Assembly: GCA_016871315.1 (NCBI GenBank)
Contig: VFZE01000014.1
Location: 56,473-120,472, forward strand
Direction of reading: 5' to 3'
Length of the DNA stretch: 64,000 bases
Source: Acidimicrobiia bacterium
Lineage (GTDB): Bacteria; Acidobacteriota; Terriglobia; Bryobacterales; Bryobacteraceae
Below the pieces are notes generated by a model. It ran no database searches and had not been told where the DNA came from. It worked only from the letters and a program-made list of their open reading frames with translations. Every line of letters starts with the position of its first letter. Position 1 is the first letter of the stretch. The translations under genes and the position numbers were made by a program. Of this stretch, positions 23,637 to 33,737 are shown piece by piece.

Positions 23637-26600
23637 ACCAGCTCCACCTTTTTCAGATTGTCCTTGGGGACACGGTCGATCAACAAAGCAAATGGGTCAA
23701 TGCCGGCCTGGTCGGGTTCCCGATCGACGAGGAATGTGTGCCGGCTCCTGTTCTGGTTCATCAGAATGCGTTGCCGATAGAGTGTCCGGCCGTACTTCTT
23801 GCCTTCGGCGGGCTTGGCGAAGGCGCCAATCTCGATCCAGTCGTTTAACGCGACTTCTCTTTCGTTGCCGTTCGGATCGGCTTTCAGCTTCTTGCTTTCC
23901 AGGTCGAGGGTGACTTCGTACTTGCCGGAGGCGAGCTTTCGCGCTTTCGCCTCGATGGCGCGGTTGGCAAAGAGGGTGATCTCCTCAAACAGATCGCGGA
24001 TCAGGTATGGAAGATGGCGCGGGGTTTCCGCGCGCAGTTCGTCGAGCAGGTGGTTTGAAGTGGGATAAGGCGGGCCCTTATGCGCGAACCGCGCCAGGAA
24101 CCTCGCGAGCGCGTGGTTGACGGCCTCTTCGCCGATCATCTCCTTCAGGTAGTACATGACGACGCTGCCTTTGCGGTAGTGCACGTAGCCTTGTTCGGAG
24201 TGCACCTTCTGTAGAGGCTGCTCGTTGAACTTCTCCTGCCCCCGGCTGCTCAGGTATTTATCCATCTCGTAGGCGAGGAACTTGCGCATCATGTCGCGGC
24301 CGTGCTGCCTTTCCATCACCATGAGGGCGGTGTACTGCGCCATGGTCTCGGAAAGCAGCGTGGCGCCTTCCATCCGCGCCCCGATCACCTGATACGCCCA
24401 CCACTGATGCGCCACTTCATGGGCGGTGATGTAGAAGACATGATCGATGTCTTCGGGGTCCTCGAGATTGGCGATAAAGCCGATCGCCTCCGAGTAAGGC
24501 ATGGTGCCAGGGTAGGCCTGCGCGAAAGTGGAATGGCGCGGGAATTCCAAGATCCGCGCCTGGCGGTGGTGGTAGGGCGAGAAGTTCCGCGTGCAGTAAT
24601 CGAGTGTTCGAGCCATGCCGTTCAGCATCTTGTCCACGTTCCATTTGTGCTCCGGGTGATAGTAGACCTCCAGCTTCACGCCGTTCCAGTTCTGGCGCGC
24701 CACGGCATAATCCGCGGAGATGAAGGAGTAGAAGTTAAGCGAATCGCGGTCAAGCTTGTAGTGGAAATAGCGGCGGCCGTCCTGATTCCATTCGCGGAGC
24801 AGCGAACCGGGAGCGATGGCGATCTGATCCGCGCTGGTGCTGACGACGGTATCGACGCTGACCAGGTCGGAGTGATTGCTGAGATAGCTGTTCCCGCAGG
24901 CAGCTATGCACCTGCCCAGGAGATAAGGCATGGGCGGACGCCAGGGGAGTCCGAGTTTCCTGCGGTCCCCTCTATCGGTCAGTTCGGAATCGGGCTGATA
25001 ACCCAGCTGCGGTACGACGCGTACGTTAAAGAAGGTGCCGTTCTGTACGACTTGGATGAGCGAGACGTCGTTTTCAAAGCCGCGAGCCTCGTAGCCGACC
25101 TTGTAGCGCAAGTTCATACGTGCGCCAGGGGGAAGCGGGGAGGCAAGCTCATAGATGCGGTACAGCAGCCGCGTGTCGTTGTGGATCAGGCGCGCGCCGG
25201 GTAAATCAATCTCGTAGTCGTAGAGACGCTGGAGGCTGAAGTGAAGTTGGGGGATGGGCGCCGAGCCACGGTTCTCCAGCACCTCCTCCCCGCGAATGGT
25301 GAAGGCGCGGCGCTCCGGATAAAGCGCGATCCCGTACTTTACGGCGGCAACGCGGGGCTGGAGAAGCCCCTCGTATTTCTTGTACTGTTTTTCGTAGTCG
25401 GCCTGCAGTTGCTCGCCTTGGTCGCGCGTGATGAGACGATTCTCCACCTTGGTGTTGTAGAAGACCCACCCGGCGATCGGCAGCCATGCTACTGAGACAA
25501 ACGCGGCGCCGGCGGCGAGGCGGCCACGGAAACGCAAGCGTGCCTCATGGAGAGCATGCCGGACTCCCTGGCCTTGCCCGCGCGGCCAGAACACGACGGT
25601 GGCCAGTGCGAGCAACACACTGACCCCACCCCAATAGAGCCCGAACCAGAGGAGCCCGCCGAGGAACGGCGCGTACCCATAAAAGTCCGAAAGCGTGTAA
25701 TTCGGCAGGGAAGCGAACTTCACCATGCGTGTTTCCACGTCGAGCGGAATCCACAGGAAAAAGTTGAGCAACAGAAAAGAGACGTAGCCGAAGTAGCCGA
25801 GGTACTTGTTGGGAGAAACGCAGTGGATAAAGAACGCGAGGACGGCGAGATAAAAGAAAGCGGCGTAGTCTGCCAGGAGCAGCTCCTTGGCGTAGAGGTC
25901 AAGCTGGATACGGGAGTAATCCTTGTAGAGCTGCACACCAATACCGGATGCGATCGCCACCATTTGAATAGCCGCAATCACCGCGGCCAGTGCGCAGAGT
26001 TTAGCGGCGTAATAGAGCCAGGCGGGGACGGGCAGGGCGTCATGGATTTCATCGCAACGCGCGTCGCGTTCGCGCCAGACCAGCACGCCGGCGAAGTAGG
26101 TGACGATGACGACCAGGAACACATAAAGATTGCCGCGCAGGATGGAAAGCACCTGGTAGGTGACCGGAAAAGTGGAGACGCCGTAGCCCTCACTGGCGTT
26201 GAAGATCAGGCTGGGGATGGTATTGAGCAGGGCGGCGGCAAGAAGAACCAGGAAGGAAGTGGTGCGGATGACGCCGCGGACCTCGGTTTTCAGCAGCCCT
26301 CGAAACTGGCTCCACCGCGCCGCGGAGGTGAAGCTACGCTTGACCTCCGGCAGCGCGACGGCCTTGCTGGGCGCCTTGATGGTTTCGATGAAAAACTTCT
26401 TGCGGCGGCCAGAGCGTTCCTGAGTCCGGAAACGCCAACCGGTGAGGAGGAAAACCGCGAGGCCCGCCGACGTCCACAACAGACGGTTCCAGAGAAGCAG
26501 CGCGGAGGCTTCCGCGGCCAGCGTGTTTTTCTCGGCCACGGTCCAGTACTTGGTCATCAGCGTGAATGCCTGGATGCCGAAGGGATCGAGCATGGCGGCA

Positions 26601-27211
26601 ATCGATTCGGTTTCGAGCTTGTTGGTGAAGGCGCCCGATACTTCATAGGCAACCAGCAGGAGCAGCGCACCGAGGAAGGAGGCGACGGTGCTTCGAGTAA
26701 GCGACGCCACAGCGAACATCACCGCACCGGAAAAGATCGTGTTGGGAACGGCGAAGAGGAGAAAGCCGGCCACGTGGGCGCCCCAGTAGACGGGCCCCCA
26801 GCGGCTGGCGTCGAGCCAGGGAGCTGCAAACCCGGCCAGCATGCCGGTGGTGACGCCGGCCGGTGGGAGGAGGGAGACGAGTGTCGCTCCCGAGAAGCGG
26901 CCCACAAGGTAATCCCATTTGCGCAATGGAGTGGAAAAGATGATTTCGTGCGTGCGGTGATGAGAGTCCCGCGTGGCGGCGCCGTTGATGAACGCAGTGG
27001 TCATCAGCAGGGTGATGATGCAGATCATCGAGTAGTAGTTGAGGATGACGAACGGCGCGTTGCGGTTTGTGTTTTCCAGCGCGCCGCCCACCCGCACGTT
27101 GTCCGATGTGGCGGCGCCGAACAGCATCGCGGCGATGACGAACAGGAAGATCCAAACCATCCAGCCGCGCAACCAGAACTTCAGCTCAAAGGCGAGGATG
27201 CGGGTCAGCAT
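23630..27211 (-). CDS. ABC permease fused to an M1-family aminopeptidase
   Basis: 1193 residues. The first 560 residues hold about 12 hydrophobic helices in two ABC-2 permease-like halves (ILAFELKFWLRGWMVWIFLF; VRGVIRTTSFLVLLAAALL). The C-terminal half is an extracytoplasmic M1 metallopeptidase with the zinc motif HEVAHQWW near residue 931 and the third ligand Glu in LLSETMAQY. The usual GAMEN exopeptidase motif was not recognised. Such permease/M1 fusions are known in Acidobacteriota and Bacteroidota, with unknown substrates. The start overlaps the preceding ATPase gene by 7 bp, making a transporter-peptidase unit. Confidence 0.9.
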   Translation of the reverse strand: MLTRILAFELKFWLRGWMVWIFLFVIAAMLFGAATSDNVRVGGALENTNRNAPFVILNYYSMICIITLLMTTAFINGAATRDSHHRTHEIIFSTPLRKWDYLVGRFSGATLVSLLPPAGVTTGMLAGFAAPWLDASRWGPVYWGAHVAGFLLFAVPNTIFSGAVMFAVASLTRSTVASFLGALLLLVAYEVSGAFTNKLETESIAAMLDPFGIQAFTLMTKYWTVAEKNTLAAEASALLLWNRLLWTSAGLAVFLLTGWRFRTQERSGRRKKFFIETIKAPSKAVALPEVKRSFTSAARWSQFRGLLKTEVRGVIRTTSFLVLLAAALLNTIPSLIFNASEGYGVSTFPVTYQVLSILRGNLYVFLVVIVTYFAGVLVWRERDARCDEIHDALPVPAWLYYAAKLCALAAVIAAIQMVAIASGIGVQLYKDYSRIQLDLYAKELLLADYAAFFYLAVLAFFIHCVSPNKYLGYFGYVSFLLLNFFLWIPLDVETRMVKFASLPNYTLSDFYGYAPFLGGLLWFGLYWGGVSVLLALATVVFWPRGQGQGVRHALHEARLRFRGRLAAGAAFVSVAWLPIAGWVFYNTKVENRLITRDQGEQLQADYEKQYKKYEGLLQPRVAAVKYGIALYPERRAFTIRGEEVLENRGSAPIPQLHFSLQRLYDYEIDLPGARLIHNDTRLLYRIYELASPLPPGARMNLRYKVGYEARGFENDVSLIQVVQNGTFFNVRVVPQLGYQPDSELTDRGDRRKLGLPWRPPMPYLLGRCIAACGNSYLSNHSDLVSVDTVVSTSADQIAIAPGSLLREWNQDGRRYFHYKLDRDSLNFYSFISADYAVARQNWNGVKLEVYYHPEHKWNVDKMLNGMARTLDYCTRNFSPYHHRQARILEFPRHSTFAQAYPGTMPYSEAIGFIANLEDPEDIDHVFYITAHEVAHQWWAYQVIGARMEGATLLSETMAQYTALMVMERQHGRDMMRKFLAYEMDKYLSSRGQEKFNEQPLQKVHSEQGYVHYRKGSVVMYYLKEMIGEEAVNHALARFLARFAHKGPPYPTSNHLLDELRAETPRHLPYLIRDLFEEITLFANRAIEAKARKLASGKYEVTLDLESKKLKADPNGNEREVALNDWIEIGAFAKPAEGKKYGRTLYRQRILMNQNRSRHTFLVDREPDQAGIDPFALLIDRVPKDNLKKVELVQ

Positions 27212-28083
27212 TCACGCACTCCGTGAATGGTGCTGAAGAACAGATCCTCAAGATCCGGCTCGACGGCGGTGAAACCATCGCCGGGGTCGGTGTCGCTGTA
27301 GACGTGAATGAGCGGACGGCCGGCGATGAGTTTGCTCGAAATAACGCGGTGGCGCTGTTCGTAGTCGTTCACGAGGCCCTTGTCGATGGAGCGCTGCCAG
27401 ATGCGGCCTTGAATGGAGGCGATGCCATCGGCGGTGGGCCCGGCGTAGCGGAGCCTGCCTTGATGGAGAATGGCCATGTTGGGGCAGAGTTCCTTGACGT
27501 CCTCGACGATGTGGGTGGAGAGGATGACGATGACGTTCTCGCCGATTTCCGATAGCAGGTTGTAGAAGCGGTTGCGCTCGCCGGGGTCGAGGCCGGCCGT
27601 GGGCTCATCGACAATGATCAGCTTCGGATCGCCGATCAGGGCCTGCGCGATGCCGAAGCGCTGGCGCATGCCGCCGGAAAAGCCGGCAAGGGCCTTCTTG
27701 CGCTGGTCCTGCAGGTTGACGCGTTCCAGCAGCGCTTCCACCACTTGCTTGCGTTCCGTTGTGCGGGTGATGCCTTTGAGCAGCGCAAGATGATCGAGCA
27801 TTTCCTGGGCGGAGACTTTCGGGTAAACGCCGAAGTCCTGGGGCAGGTAGCCAAGTAACCTTCGGACGGAATCCTTCTCACGCAGCATGTCCGTATCGCC
27901 GAGCCGCGCCTGCCCGGAGTCCGGCTCAAGCAGCGTGGCCAGAATCCGCATCAAGGTGGACTTGCCGGCGCCGTTGGGGCCGAGCAGCCCATACATGCCC
28001 CGCCCGATGCGGAGCGAGACATGGTCAAGCGCCTGGACTCCGTTAGGGTAGCTTTTGGACAGTTCCGTGATGGTCAGTTCCAT
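27205..28083 (-). CDS. ABC transporter ATP-binding protein
   Basis: 292 residues from ATG 28083. Walker A GPNGAGKST, signature FSGGMRQRFGIAQ, Walker B LIIVDEPTAGLDP and the switch His in LSTHIVED are complete. The coding region overlaps the end of the upstream phosphatase by 41 bp and the start of the permease/M1 fusion by 7 bp, which marks it as the ATPase for that fusion. Confidence 0.93.
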   Translation of the reverse strand: MELTITELSKSYPNGVQALDHVSLRIGRGMYGLLGPNGAGKSTLMRILATLLEPDSGQARLGDTDMLREKDSVRRLLGYLPQDFGVYPKVSAQEMLDHLALLKGITRTTERKQVVEALLERVNLQDQRKKALAGFSGGMRQRFGIAQALIGDPKLIIVDEPTAGLDPGERNRFYNLLSEIGENVIVILSTHIVEDVKELCPNMAILHQGRLRYAGPTADGIASIQGRIWQRSIDKGLVNDYEQRHRVISSKLIAGRPLIHVYSDTDPGDGFTAVEPDLEDLFFSTIHGVREC

Positions 28084-30685
28084 GCGGAACGCTCCTTGAT
28101 GATTGAGGAAGCATGCGCAGCACAACCAGCGTCATGTCGTCGTGCTGCGGCGCGCCGTCGACGAACGTGTCGGTTTCCCGGATGAGGAACGGGATCAATT
28201 CAGCGGCAGGCAGATTGCCGGCGCGGCGGATGGCGTCGATCAAGCGATCCTCCCCGAACTCCTCCTCAGCGGCGTTCTGCGCTTCACTGATTCCGTCGGT
28301 GAAACAAACGAGCAGGTCGCCGGGATGCAGCGTGACGCTGCCCTGCTGATAGGGGAAGCGCGGGAGCAGGCCGACCACCGTGCCGCCGAGATTCAGCGAT
28401 TCCACTTGACCAGAGGCGCGCATTAACAGCGGCGGATTATGGCCAGCGTTGACGTAATCGAGCTGCCGCGTGTGCGCGTCAAGCTGCGCGTAGAACAGCG
28501 TGGCGTAACGGCTGGAGGAGGACGCCTCGTAGATCAGCGTATTGACGTGGGTGACGATGGTGGCCAGCCCGTCCAGCCCATGCATCATCTGCCCTCGGAC
28601 GGAGGCCTGTAGACTGGCCATGAGCAGCGCGGCGGCGATGCCTTTGCCGGAAACGTCGCCGATGACGAGGCCAAGGCGGTCCTCGGGGAGTTGCAGGAAG
28701 TCGTAATAGTCGCCGCCGACGCCGAGCGCGGGACGGCAACCGCCGGCGCAATCGATGCCCGGGATGGAAGGGGTCTTTTGCGGGAAGAGCCGCTCTTGCA
28801 CTTCGCGCGCGATTTCCAGTTCGCGGTTCAGGCGCTCGCGCTGGGCAGCCTCGGTGGCGATGGCGGCGGTGAGGCGGCTGTTTTCGAGCGCCAGTCCGGT
28901 TTGCGTGGCAAGCGAGCGTAGAAGGCGGAGGTCGGAGCCGGAATAGGGCTCCTCGCTTTTCTTTTGCCCGAGGCAGAGGAAGCCGAGCAGTTTCTCCTTA
29001 ACGGCAAGCGGAAGAATGAGCTGGGATTCCAGCCGGCGTAGGTTCTCCCGCTCAGCGTCCGTCATGTCGGGGGTCTGATAGACCCAACTGGCGGCGTCGT
29101 CGAAGTAGACCTTGGCGGGCTCACTTTCGCGCTTCAGCCACTGAATGGTGGCGGCGGTTTCGGGGAAGTGGATGTCTGGCGGCGCATCGAAGCCAAGCGC
29201 ATACGCGGGCCGGTAGACTTGCCCATCGGCGAGGAGGAAGCTGATGCGGGAGACGAAGAGTGAGCCGGCGATGGAGTGGCCGACGCGCTTGAGCAGCGTG
29301 TCGGTGTCGACCATGGTCCGGACTTCTTCGCTCAACTCGTTCAGGATGCGCTCGGCATCGTATGCCTCGCGGAAGAACCTGCGGTCGATCCAGGAGGCAA
29401 GCCGGACGCGCACGCGCTGAAGCAGGACAACGATCAACACACCCTGGCCAATGATGCCCATGCGGCGCGCCGTCGAGGTCTGCTCGTCGATGGCGAAACT
29501 GAGGAACACGATCAACGCGACGACGATCAAGCCGATCAGGATGCGCGCTCCGCCGCGGGCAAGCGTGTACTGGATTCCCTGCCGCAGCACGACGCGGACG
29601 TCCAGCGCGCGGTGGACGACGATGACGTAGGTGATGGTGAGAGGGAACAGTATGATGAGCAGCAGCGCGCCCGTCAAGACCCAGGCCGGGACAACATTCA
29701 CGACGTTCTTGCCGGTGAAAAGCGAAATCAGGATGAGCACGAACATCGGCGTCATCGCTACCTGCGTACCGTACAGCAGAAGCTTGAGCCGGCGCCTTGC
29801 ATCGGGCTTCTGACAGAACCCGAACTTCAATCCCATCGCGAAAAAGAAGAACCCGATGGAGATGAAAAGGACGGCGCCGAAAATGTCGGCGGGAGGCTCC
29901 AGCAGGGCAAGCAGCCGGGGAGCAGCGGAAACGTAATCACTGAGCAGCACTCCGCGCCCGGCAATGGCCAGTCCGGAAACCACGGCCGGCACAATCAGGA
30001 GCCACTTCAGCCACGGCAAGCGGCGGTCAATGGAGGAGCGCTCCGCGAAGTAGAGCGCGAACAGCGGCATGGCAACGGCCAGCAGCGTGATATTTGCGGT
30101 CTTGTAGGCAATGGCAGCCTGCCGCAGGCCATCCGGCCAGTGCATGACGCCGGCATTGACCATATGCGGGAAACTGGTCATCAAAGCCAGCAGAAGCCAC
30201 GCTTGCGAATCACGTATCCGGATTGCGCAGGCCCAAACTCCCAGTCCAAGGCACAGCCACGGCATCGCGCCCATCAATACGGCGGAGAGAAGCTTCTGTT
30301 CCAGGGCTGAAAAAGGAAACCCCTCCTTTTTCGTAGGAAGCGTAGCCTGGAACCGCACAGGTGGTTTGCCTGGCTCCTCACGCCGGAGGGTGAGGGTAGC
30401 TTGCTTGGGGCCCAAACGCGCCAGGGTCGATAGACCCCGCATTTCCATGTCGTCAATCGCTATAACCTCATCGCCTGGCCGGATGCCGGATCCTTCCGCT
30501 TCCTTTGCCAGTGATTGAACAAGCCGGGAATCCTTTGCAAAGCGCAGCGGAAAGGAATAGAAAACCTGACCCTTATCCCAATTGCGAACCAGATCGATGG
30601 CCACATAGGTTTGGAAGACCAGTGCGAGCAGGGAAATGGCGGCAAGCGCCGCGCATCGCCAAAGAAGTCCGCGGGAAAGCTTCAT
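28043..30685 (-). CDS. Membrane SpoIIE/RsbU-type PP2C phosphatase with PDZ and GAF-like domains
   Basis: 880 residues from ATG 30685, two bases after the upstream stop. Order: transmembrane helix (5-28), PDZ-like segment (EGSGIRPGDEVIAIDDMEM), about seven membrane helices, a GAF-like sensor (LLKRVGHSIAGSLFVSRISF), a short coiled coil (LNRELEIAREVQERLFPQ) and a C-terminal PP2C domain. Metal-binding aspartates lie in GGDYYDF, GDVSGKG, TDGISEA and HDDMTLVV. The family usually dephosphorylates anti-anti-sigma factors in partner-switching; no such partner is visible nearby. It sits between a PPP phosphatase and an ABC/M1 transporter in one operon. Confidence 0.9.
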   Translation of the reverse strand: MKLSRGLLWRCAALAAISLLALVFQTYVAIDLVRNWDKGQVFYSFPLRFAKDSRLVQSLAKEAEGSGIRPGDEVIAIDDMEMRGLSTLARLGPKQATLTLRREEPGKPPVRFQATLPTKKEGFPFSALEQKLLSAVLMGAMPWLCLGLGVWACAIRIRDSQAWLLLALMTSFPHMVNAGVMHWPDGLRQAAIAYKTANITLLAVAMPLFALYFAERSSIDRRLPWLKWLLIVPAVVSGLAIAGRGVLLSDYVSAAPRLLALLEPPADIFGAVLFISIGFFFFAMGLKFGFCQKPDARRRLKLLLYGTQVAMTPMFVLILISLFTGKNVVNVVPAWVLTGALLLIILFPLTITYVIVVHRALDVRVVLRQGIQYTLARGGARILIGLIVVALIVFLSFAIDEQTSTARRMGIIGQGVLIVVLLQRVRVRLASWIDRRFFREAYDAERILNELSEEVRTMVDTDTLLKRVGHSIAGSLFVSRISFLLADGQVYRPAYALGFDAPPDIHFPETAATIQWLKRESEPAKVYFDDAASWVYQTPDMTDAERENLRRLESQLILPLAVKEKLLGFLCLGQKKSEEPYSGSDLRLLRSLATQTGLALENSRLTAAIATEAAQRERLNRELEIAREVQERLFPQKTPSIPGIDCAGGCRPALGVGGDYYDFLQLPEDRLGLVIGDVSGKGIAAALLMASLQASVRGQMMHGLDGLATIVTHVNTLIYEASSSSRYATLFYAQLDAHTRQLDYVNAGHNPPLLMRASGQVESLNLGGTVVGLLPRFPYQQGSVTLHPGDLLVCFTDGISEAQNAAEEEFGEDRLIDAIRRAGNLPAAELIPFLIRETDTFVDGAPQHDDMTLVVLRMLPQSSRSVPHGTDHHGTVQKLP

Positions 30686-30686
30686 A

Positions 30687-31697
30687 TCAGGGCGCATCCG
30701 CCAGGGCGGGGATGGGGAGCCGCGTCTGTTCGTCGAAAGCCTGCCACTTTTTGTCCTCGTAGACGAGATAGCCGATCCGCCCATTGTAGACCGCGCTGAG
30801 CCCGACATCGATCATGATGACGCGTCCGCCGAAGCGGGACATCACGGCGCGGGTGGGCGTAATCGTGTGGCCGATGACCATGCGGCGCACGGAGAGAGCG
30901 CCGAGCACCTTGACGAGCGATTCCGCCATCTCATTCTCCTGGCCGTCGGCCCAGCCACGGTACCAGAGCGGGCCTTCCTGATCCGTGGTGACGCCTTTTT
31001 CGAGTTTCGAGAAATCTTTCAGCTCCGCGCGGATGCGGTCGTTGAGGGAACGTATGGTTTCACCGGCGAACTTCGGACTGATTCCGCCATGGAGAAAAAC
31101 GGTGTCGTTAATCTGGACAATCGCGTTGAGGTTGCGGATCCAGCGGCCATAGTCGCCTGAGGAATTGAAGGCCAGGCGGTGCTCAATGAAACCAAGGGGA
31201 TTCTTCTGCTCCCATGCCGCGCGCGGCTCCGGCTCCTTGCCGGCGGACTTGGCCTCCTCGACGTGATGTTCGTAGTATCGGTTGCGAAGCCGTTCGGATT
31301 CTTTCGTACGGAAGGCGGCATACTCTTCTTCGGAAACGTAGCGGAGGTCGCCGTAGACGTTCATCGCCTCATGGTTGCCGATGAGAGCGTGTACGCGGCC
31401 GCCGGCGCGTTGTGCTTCGCGCTCCAGCTTCATCAGCAGGTCCATCGCCTTGCGGGAATCCGGGCCGCGGTCGGTAACGTCGCCGGTCTGCACGAGATGT
31501 GTCTTGCCGCCAGACCAGCGCAGCCTTTCATCCACCAACCCGGTTGCCTTGAGGATCTTGACAAACCGGGTGTAGTCGCCGTGAACATCGCCGATCGCGA
31601 CGATGCGGTCGACACCGCTCCAGACATCGGGCGAGGCGGATCGGCCGAGGCAGGGCAGCAGCAGGCAGGCAAGAAGGAACCATTGGCGGCGTTGCAT
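30687..31697 (-). CDS. Exported calcineurin-like phosphatase (PPP/Shewanella-like type)
   Basis: 336 residues from ATG 31697, which gives a clean signal peptide (RRQWFLLACLLLPCLGRSAS). The metallophosphatase motifs GDVHGDY, GDVTDRGPDS and GNHEAMNVYGD follow in PPP order, and distal His residues lie in HGGISPKF and GHTITP. The spacing and the YYEHHVEEAK region are as in Shewanella-like phosphatases. It is the first gene of the phosphatase/ABC/M1 operon and diverges from the YwiC-like gene with only 23 bp between starts. Confidence 0.88.
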   Translation of the reverse strand: MQRRQWFLLACLLLPCLGRSASPDVWSGVDRIVAIGDVHGDYTRFVKILKATGLVDERLRWSGGKTHLVQTGDVTDRGPDSRKAMDLLMKLEREAQRAGGRVHALIGNHEAMNVYGDLRYVSEEEYAAFRTKESERLRNRYYEHHVEEAKSAGKEPEPRAAWEQKNPLGFIEHRLAFNSSGDYGRWIRNLNAIVQINDTVFLHGGISPKFAGETIRSLNDRIRAELKDFSKLEKGVTTDQEGPLWYRGWADGQENEMAESLVKVLGALSVRRMVIGHTITPTRAVMSRFGGRVIMIDVGLSAVYNGRIGYLVYEDKKWQAFDEQTRLPIPALADAP

Positions 31698-31720
31698 TCG
31701 AGGACAATTATAAGTCGAGC

Positions 31721-32542
31721 ATGAAGAGCGATTCACCGTGGTTACTTTGGCCGCGCGAACACGGCGCCTGGGGCATGGTCAGCATGCCCTTCCTGTCGGC
31801 GTTCGTTGTGGCAGACGCGCTGCCGTGGCAGTTCGTTCCCTCGATGGTGGCGGTCGCGGCGCTTTTCCTTGCCCGAGCGCCGCTGATTGTCGTCGGGCGG
31901 CAGTGGCTGGTCTGGAAAGACCGGCACGAGGAGACGTCACTGGCGGTGCGGTCGTTATGGGTGGAAGCGGCGGCGATGGCTTTGAGTGGGCTGTTGCTGG
32001 GTCCGCGCTGGGGATGGGCAATGCTCACCTCGTTCGGCGCGATCGCCCTCGCCTTCACTTTCCTTGCGGCGTGGATGACCGTGCGGAACAGGCAGCGGGA
32101 GGTGTGGTTCCAGATTGTCGGTGCGGCGGGCTTGAGCGCGTCGGCTTTGGCCGGCTCGCTCACAGCACTTGGCCAAATTGCTCCGTGGGGATGGTGGTTG
32201 TGGGCAATGCATACGGCGCACGCAACCGCGGGCGTCTTGACGGTGCATGCGCGCATCGAGGCGAAGATTGCGGCGCGGACCGGGAAGAAGGAGACCGCCG
32301 AACAGCTGCTTAGGCAGGCCTTGATGGCGCAGCTCTTCCTGGTTGCCGGCTGCGCATGGCTGGCGATGCAGGGCAAATGGCTGCTGGCGGCCGCTTTCGC
32401 GGTCAGTTGGATCACCGGTTTTGGGACGCTTGCTCAGCTCCGGGGAGGCCGCGCCCTCGACACTCCGTTGACCAAGGTCGGCCTGCGGGCGCTGGCGGTT
32501 TCCATGCTTTTCTCGGCGGCGGTGATTGCGGGGTTGCGCTAG
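31721..32542 (+). CDS. YwiC-like integral membrane protein
   Basis: 273 residues, mostly hydrophobic, with about seven or eight helices. The N-terminal WLLWPREHGAWGMVSMPF contains the REHGAWG signature of the YwiC-like family. Function is unknown; the family is sometimes found near nitrate or redox genes, but not here. The stop overlaps by 4 bp the stop of the convergent glycerol dehydrogenase gene. Confidence 0.8.
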   Translation: MKSDSPWLLWPREHGAWGMVSMPFLSAFVVADALPWQFVPSMVAVAALFLARAPLIVVGRQWLVWKDRHEETSLAVRSLWVEAAAMALSGLLLGPRWGWAMLTSFGAIALAFTFLAAWMTVRNRQREVWFQIVGAAGLSASALAGSLTALGQIAPWGWWLWAMHTAHATAGVLTVHARIEAKIAARTGKKETAEQLLRQALMAQLFLVAGCAWLAMQGKWLLAAAFAVSWITGFGTLAQLRGGRALDTPLTKVGLRALAVSMLFSAAVIAGLR

Positions 32543-33639
32543 GGTTCCCAGTTGCGGCCGGTGGCATCGGCGGTGCGAATCGCGTCCGCCACCATGGGTG
32601 CAGTGACGGGGAAGGGTTCGTTATGTATAGTTTCGCCTTCCGCGCAGGTTCGAGAGGCGACTTGGTTCAAGGTGTCGGGGGAGATGTTCGCCAAGCCGAC
32701 CCCGGCCAGGGTGATGGGCAGACCGACCTCGTTGGCGAAACGGAGAACTTCTTCGATGAGTCCGCGCGGTTTGCCTTCCAACACAAGTTGCACCAACACG
32801 CCGAAGGCGACTTTCTCCCCGTGAAGGTAGTGGTGAGTAGCGGGCGCGGCGGTGAGGCCGTTGTGGACGGCATGCGCGGCGGCCAGACCGGAGGACTCGA
32901 ATCCGAGCCCGGAAAGCAGCGTGTTAGCCTCGACGAGACGTTCCAGGGAAGGCGTGACGCTGTGTTGCTTGAGAGACAGCAGGGCGGTGAAGCCGTCTTC
33001 GAGAAGCGTGCGGTAGCATAGCTCTGCCAGCGCCAATGCGCTTCGCGTGGAGGCTCCGCCGCGCATGTTGCGGACATTGCCCTCGGCACAGGTTTTGGCT
33101 TCAAACCAGGTGGCCAGCGCGTCCCCCATGCCGGCCACCAGCAGGCGCGGCGGACTGTGCGCGATCACCTGCGTGTCGACCAGGACAAGGTCAGGATTGC
33201 GCCGGTAGATGCGGTATTCCTCAAAAGCGCCGTCTTCTGTGTAGACCACCGATAGCGCGCTGCAAGGGGCGTCGCTGGAGGCGACGGTGGGGCAGCTGAC
33301 AATGGGCAACTCCAGGTCCGCGGCGGCGGCGCGGGTGGTGTCAAGCACTTTGCCTCCGCCGGCGCCGATCAGCACGCGCGCGCCCGCCGAGACGGCGCTC
33401 TCTTTCACGCGTTCGATCTCCGCTTTCGAGCATTCGCCGCCGAAGGCATGGAGATGCGGGACAATTCCGGCTTCCTTGAGCGTGCGGCTCCAGACGGGCT
33501 CCAGCAATCGCTGCGCGCTGCCTCCAGCGACGATCAGCGCCGGGCCTTGAAGGCCAAGTGTCTTCATCTCCTGCCCGAGGTGCTCTGTGGCGTTCTTGCC
33601 TTGGGTGTAGCGGCTAGGGGAACAGAAGACTTGCAGCAT
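32539..33639 (-). CDS. gldA: Glycerol dehydrogenase-type Zn-dependent alcohol dehydrogenase
   Basis: 366 residues, the normal size. It belongs to the group III (iron-containing/GldA) alcohol dehydrogenases: the NAD-binding GAGGGKVLDTTR loop near 92-103 and the metal ligands Asp173 (GMGDALATW), His256 (AAHAVHNGL) and His273 (HYLHGEKV) match GldA. It likely oxidises glycerol to dihydroxyacetone, although related enzymes act on other polyols. It appears to stand alone, with no kinase nearby. Confidence 0.86.
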   Translation of the reverse strand: MLQVFCSPSRYTQGKNATEHLGQEMKTLGLQGPALIVAGGSAQRLLEPVWSRTLKEAGIVPHLHAFGGECSKAEIERVKESAVSAGARVLIGAGGGKVLDTTRAAAADLELPIVSCPTVASSDAPCSALSVVYTEDGAFEEYRIYRRNPDLVLVDTQVIAHSPPRLLVAGMGDALATWFEAKTCAEGNVRNMRGGASTRSALALAELCYRTLLEDGFTALLSLKQHSVTPSLERLVEANTLLSGLGFESSGLAAAHAVHNGLTAAPATHHYLHGEKVAFGVLVQLVLEGKPRGLIEEVLRFANEVGLPITLAGVGLANISPDTLNQVASRTCAEGETIHNEPFPVTAPMVADAIRTADATGRNWEP

Positions 33640-33737
33640 GTCCGCTCCAAGCTACCACGAGCAAACCCAAAGAAACCGGCTGGATCACCACTAACCTGGC
33701 CCTCGACGCTTCACTGACCAAGCCCGTAGGAAGTACA

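Noticed and set aside
25547..27226. 559-codon plus-strand open frame opposite the permease/M1 fusion.
   Set aside because: Glu/Gly/Gln-rich reading without domains; the minus-strand gene has the zinc motif and membrane helices.
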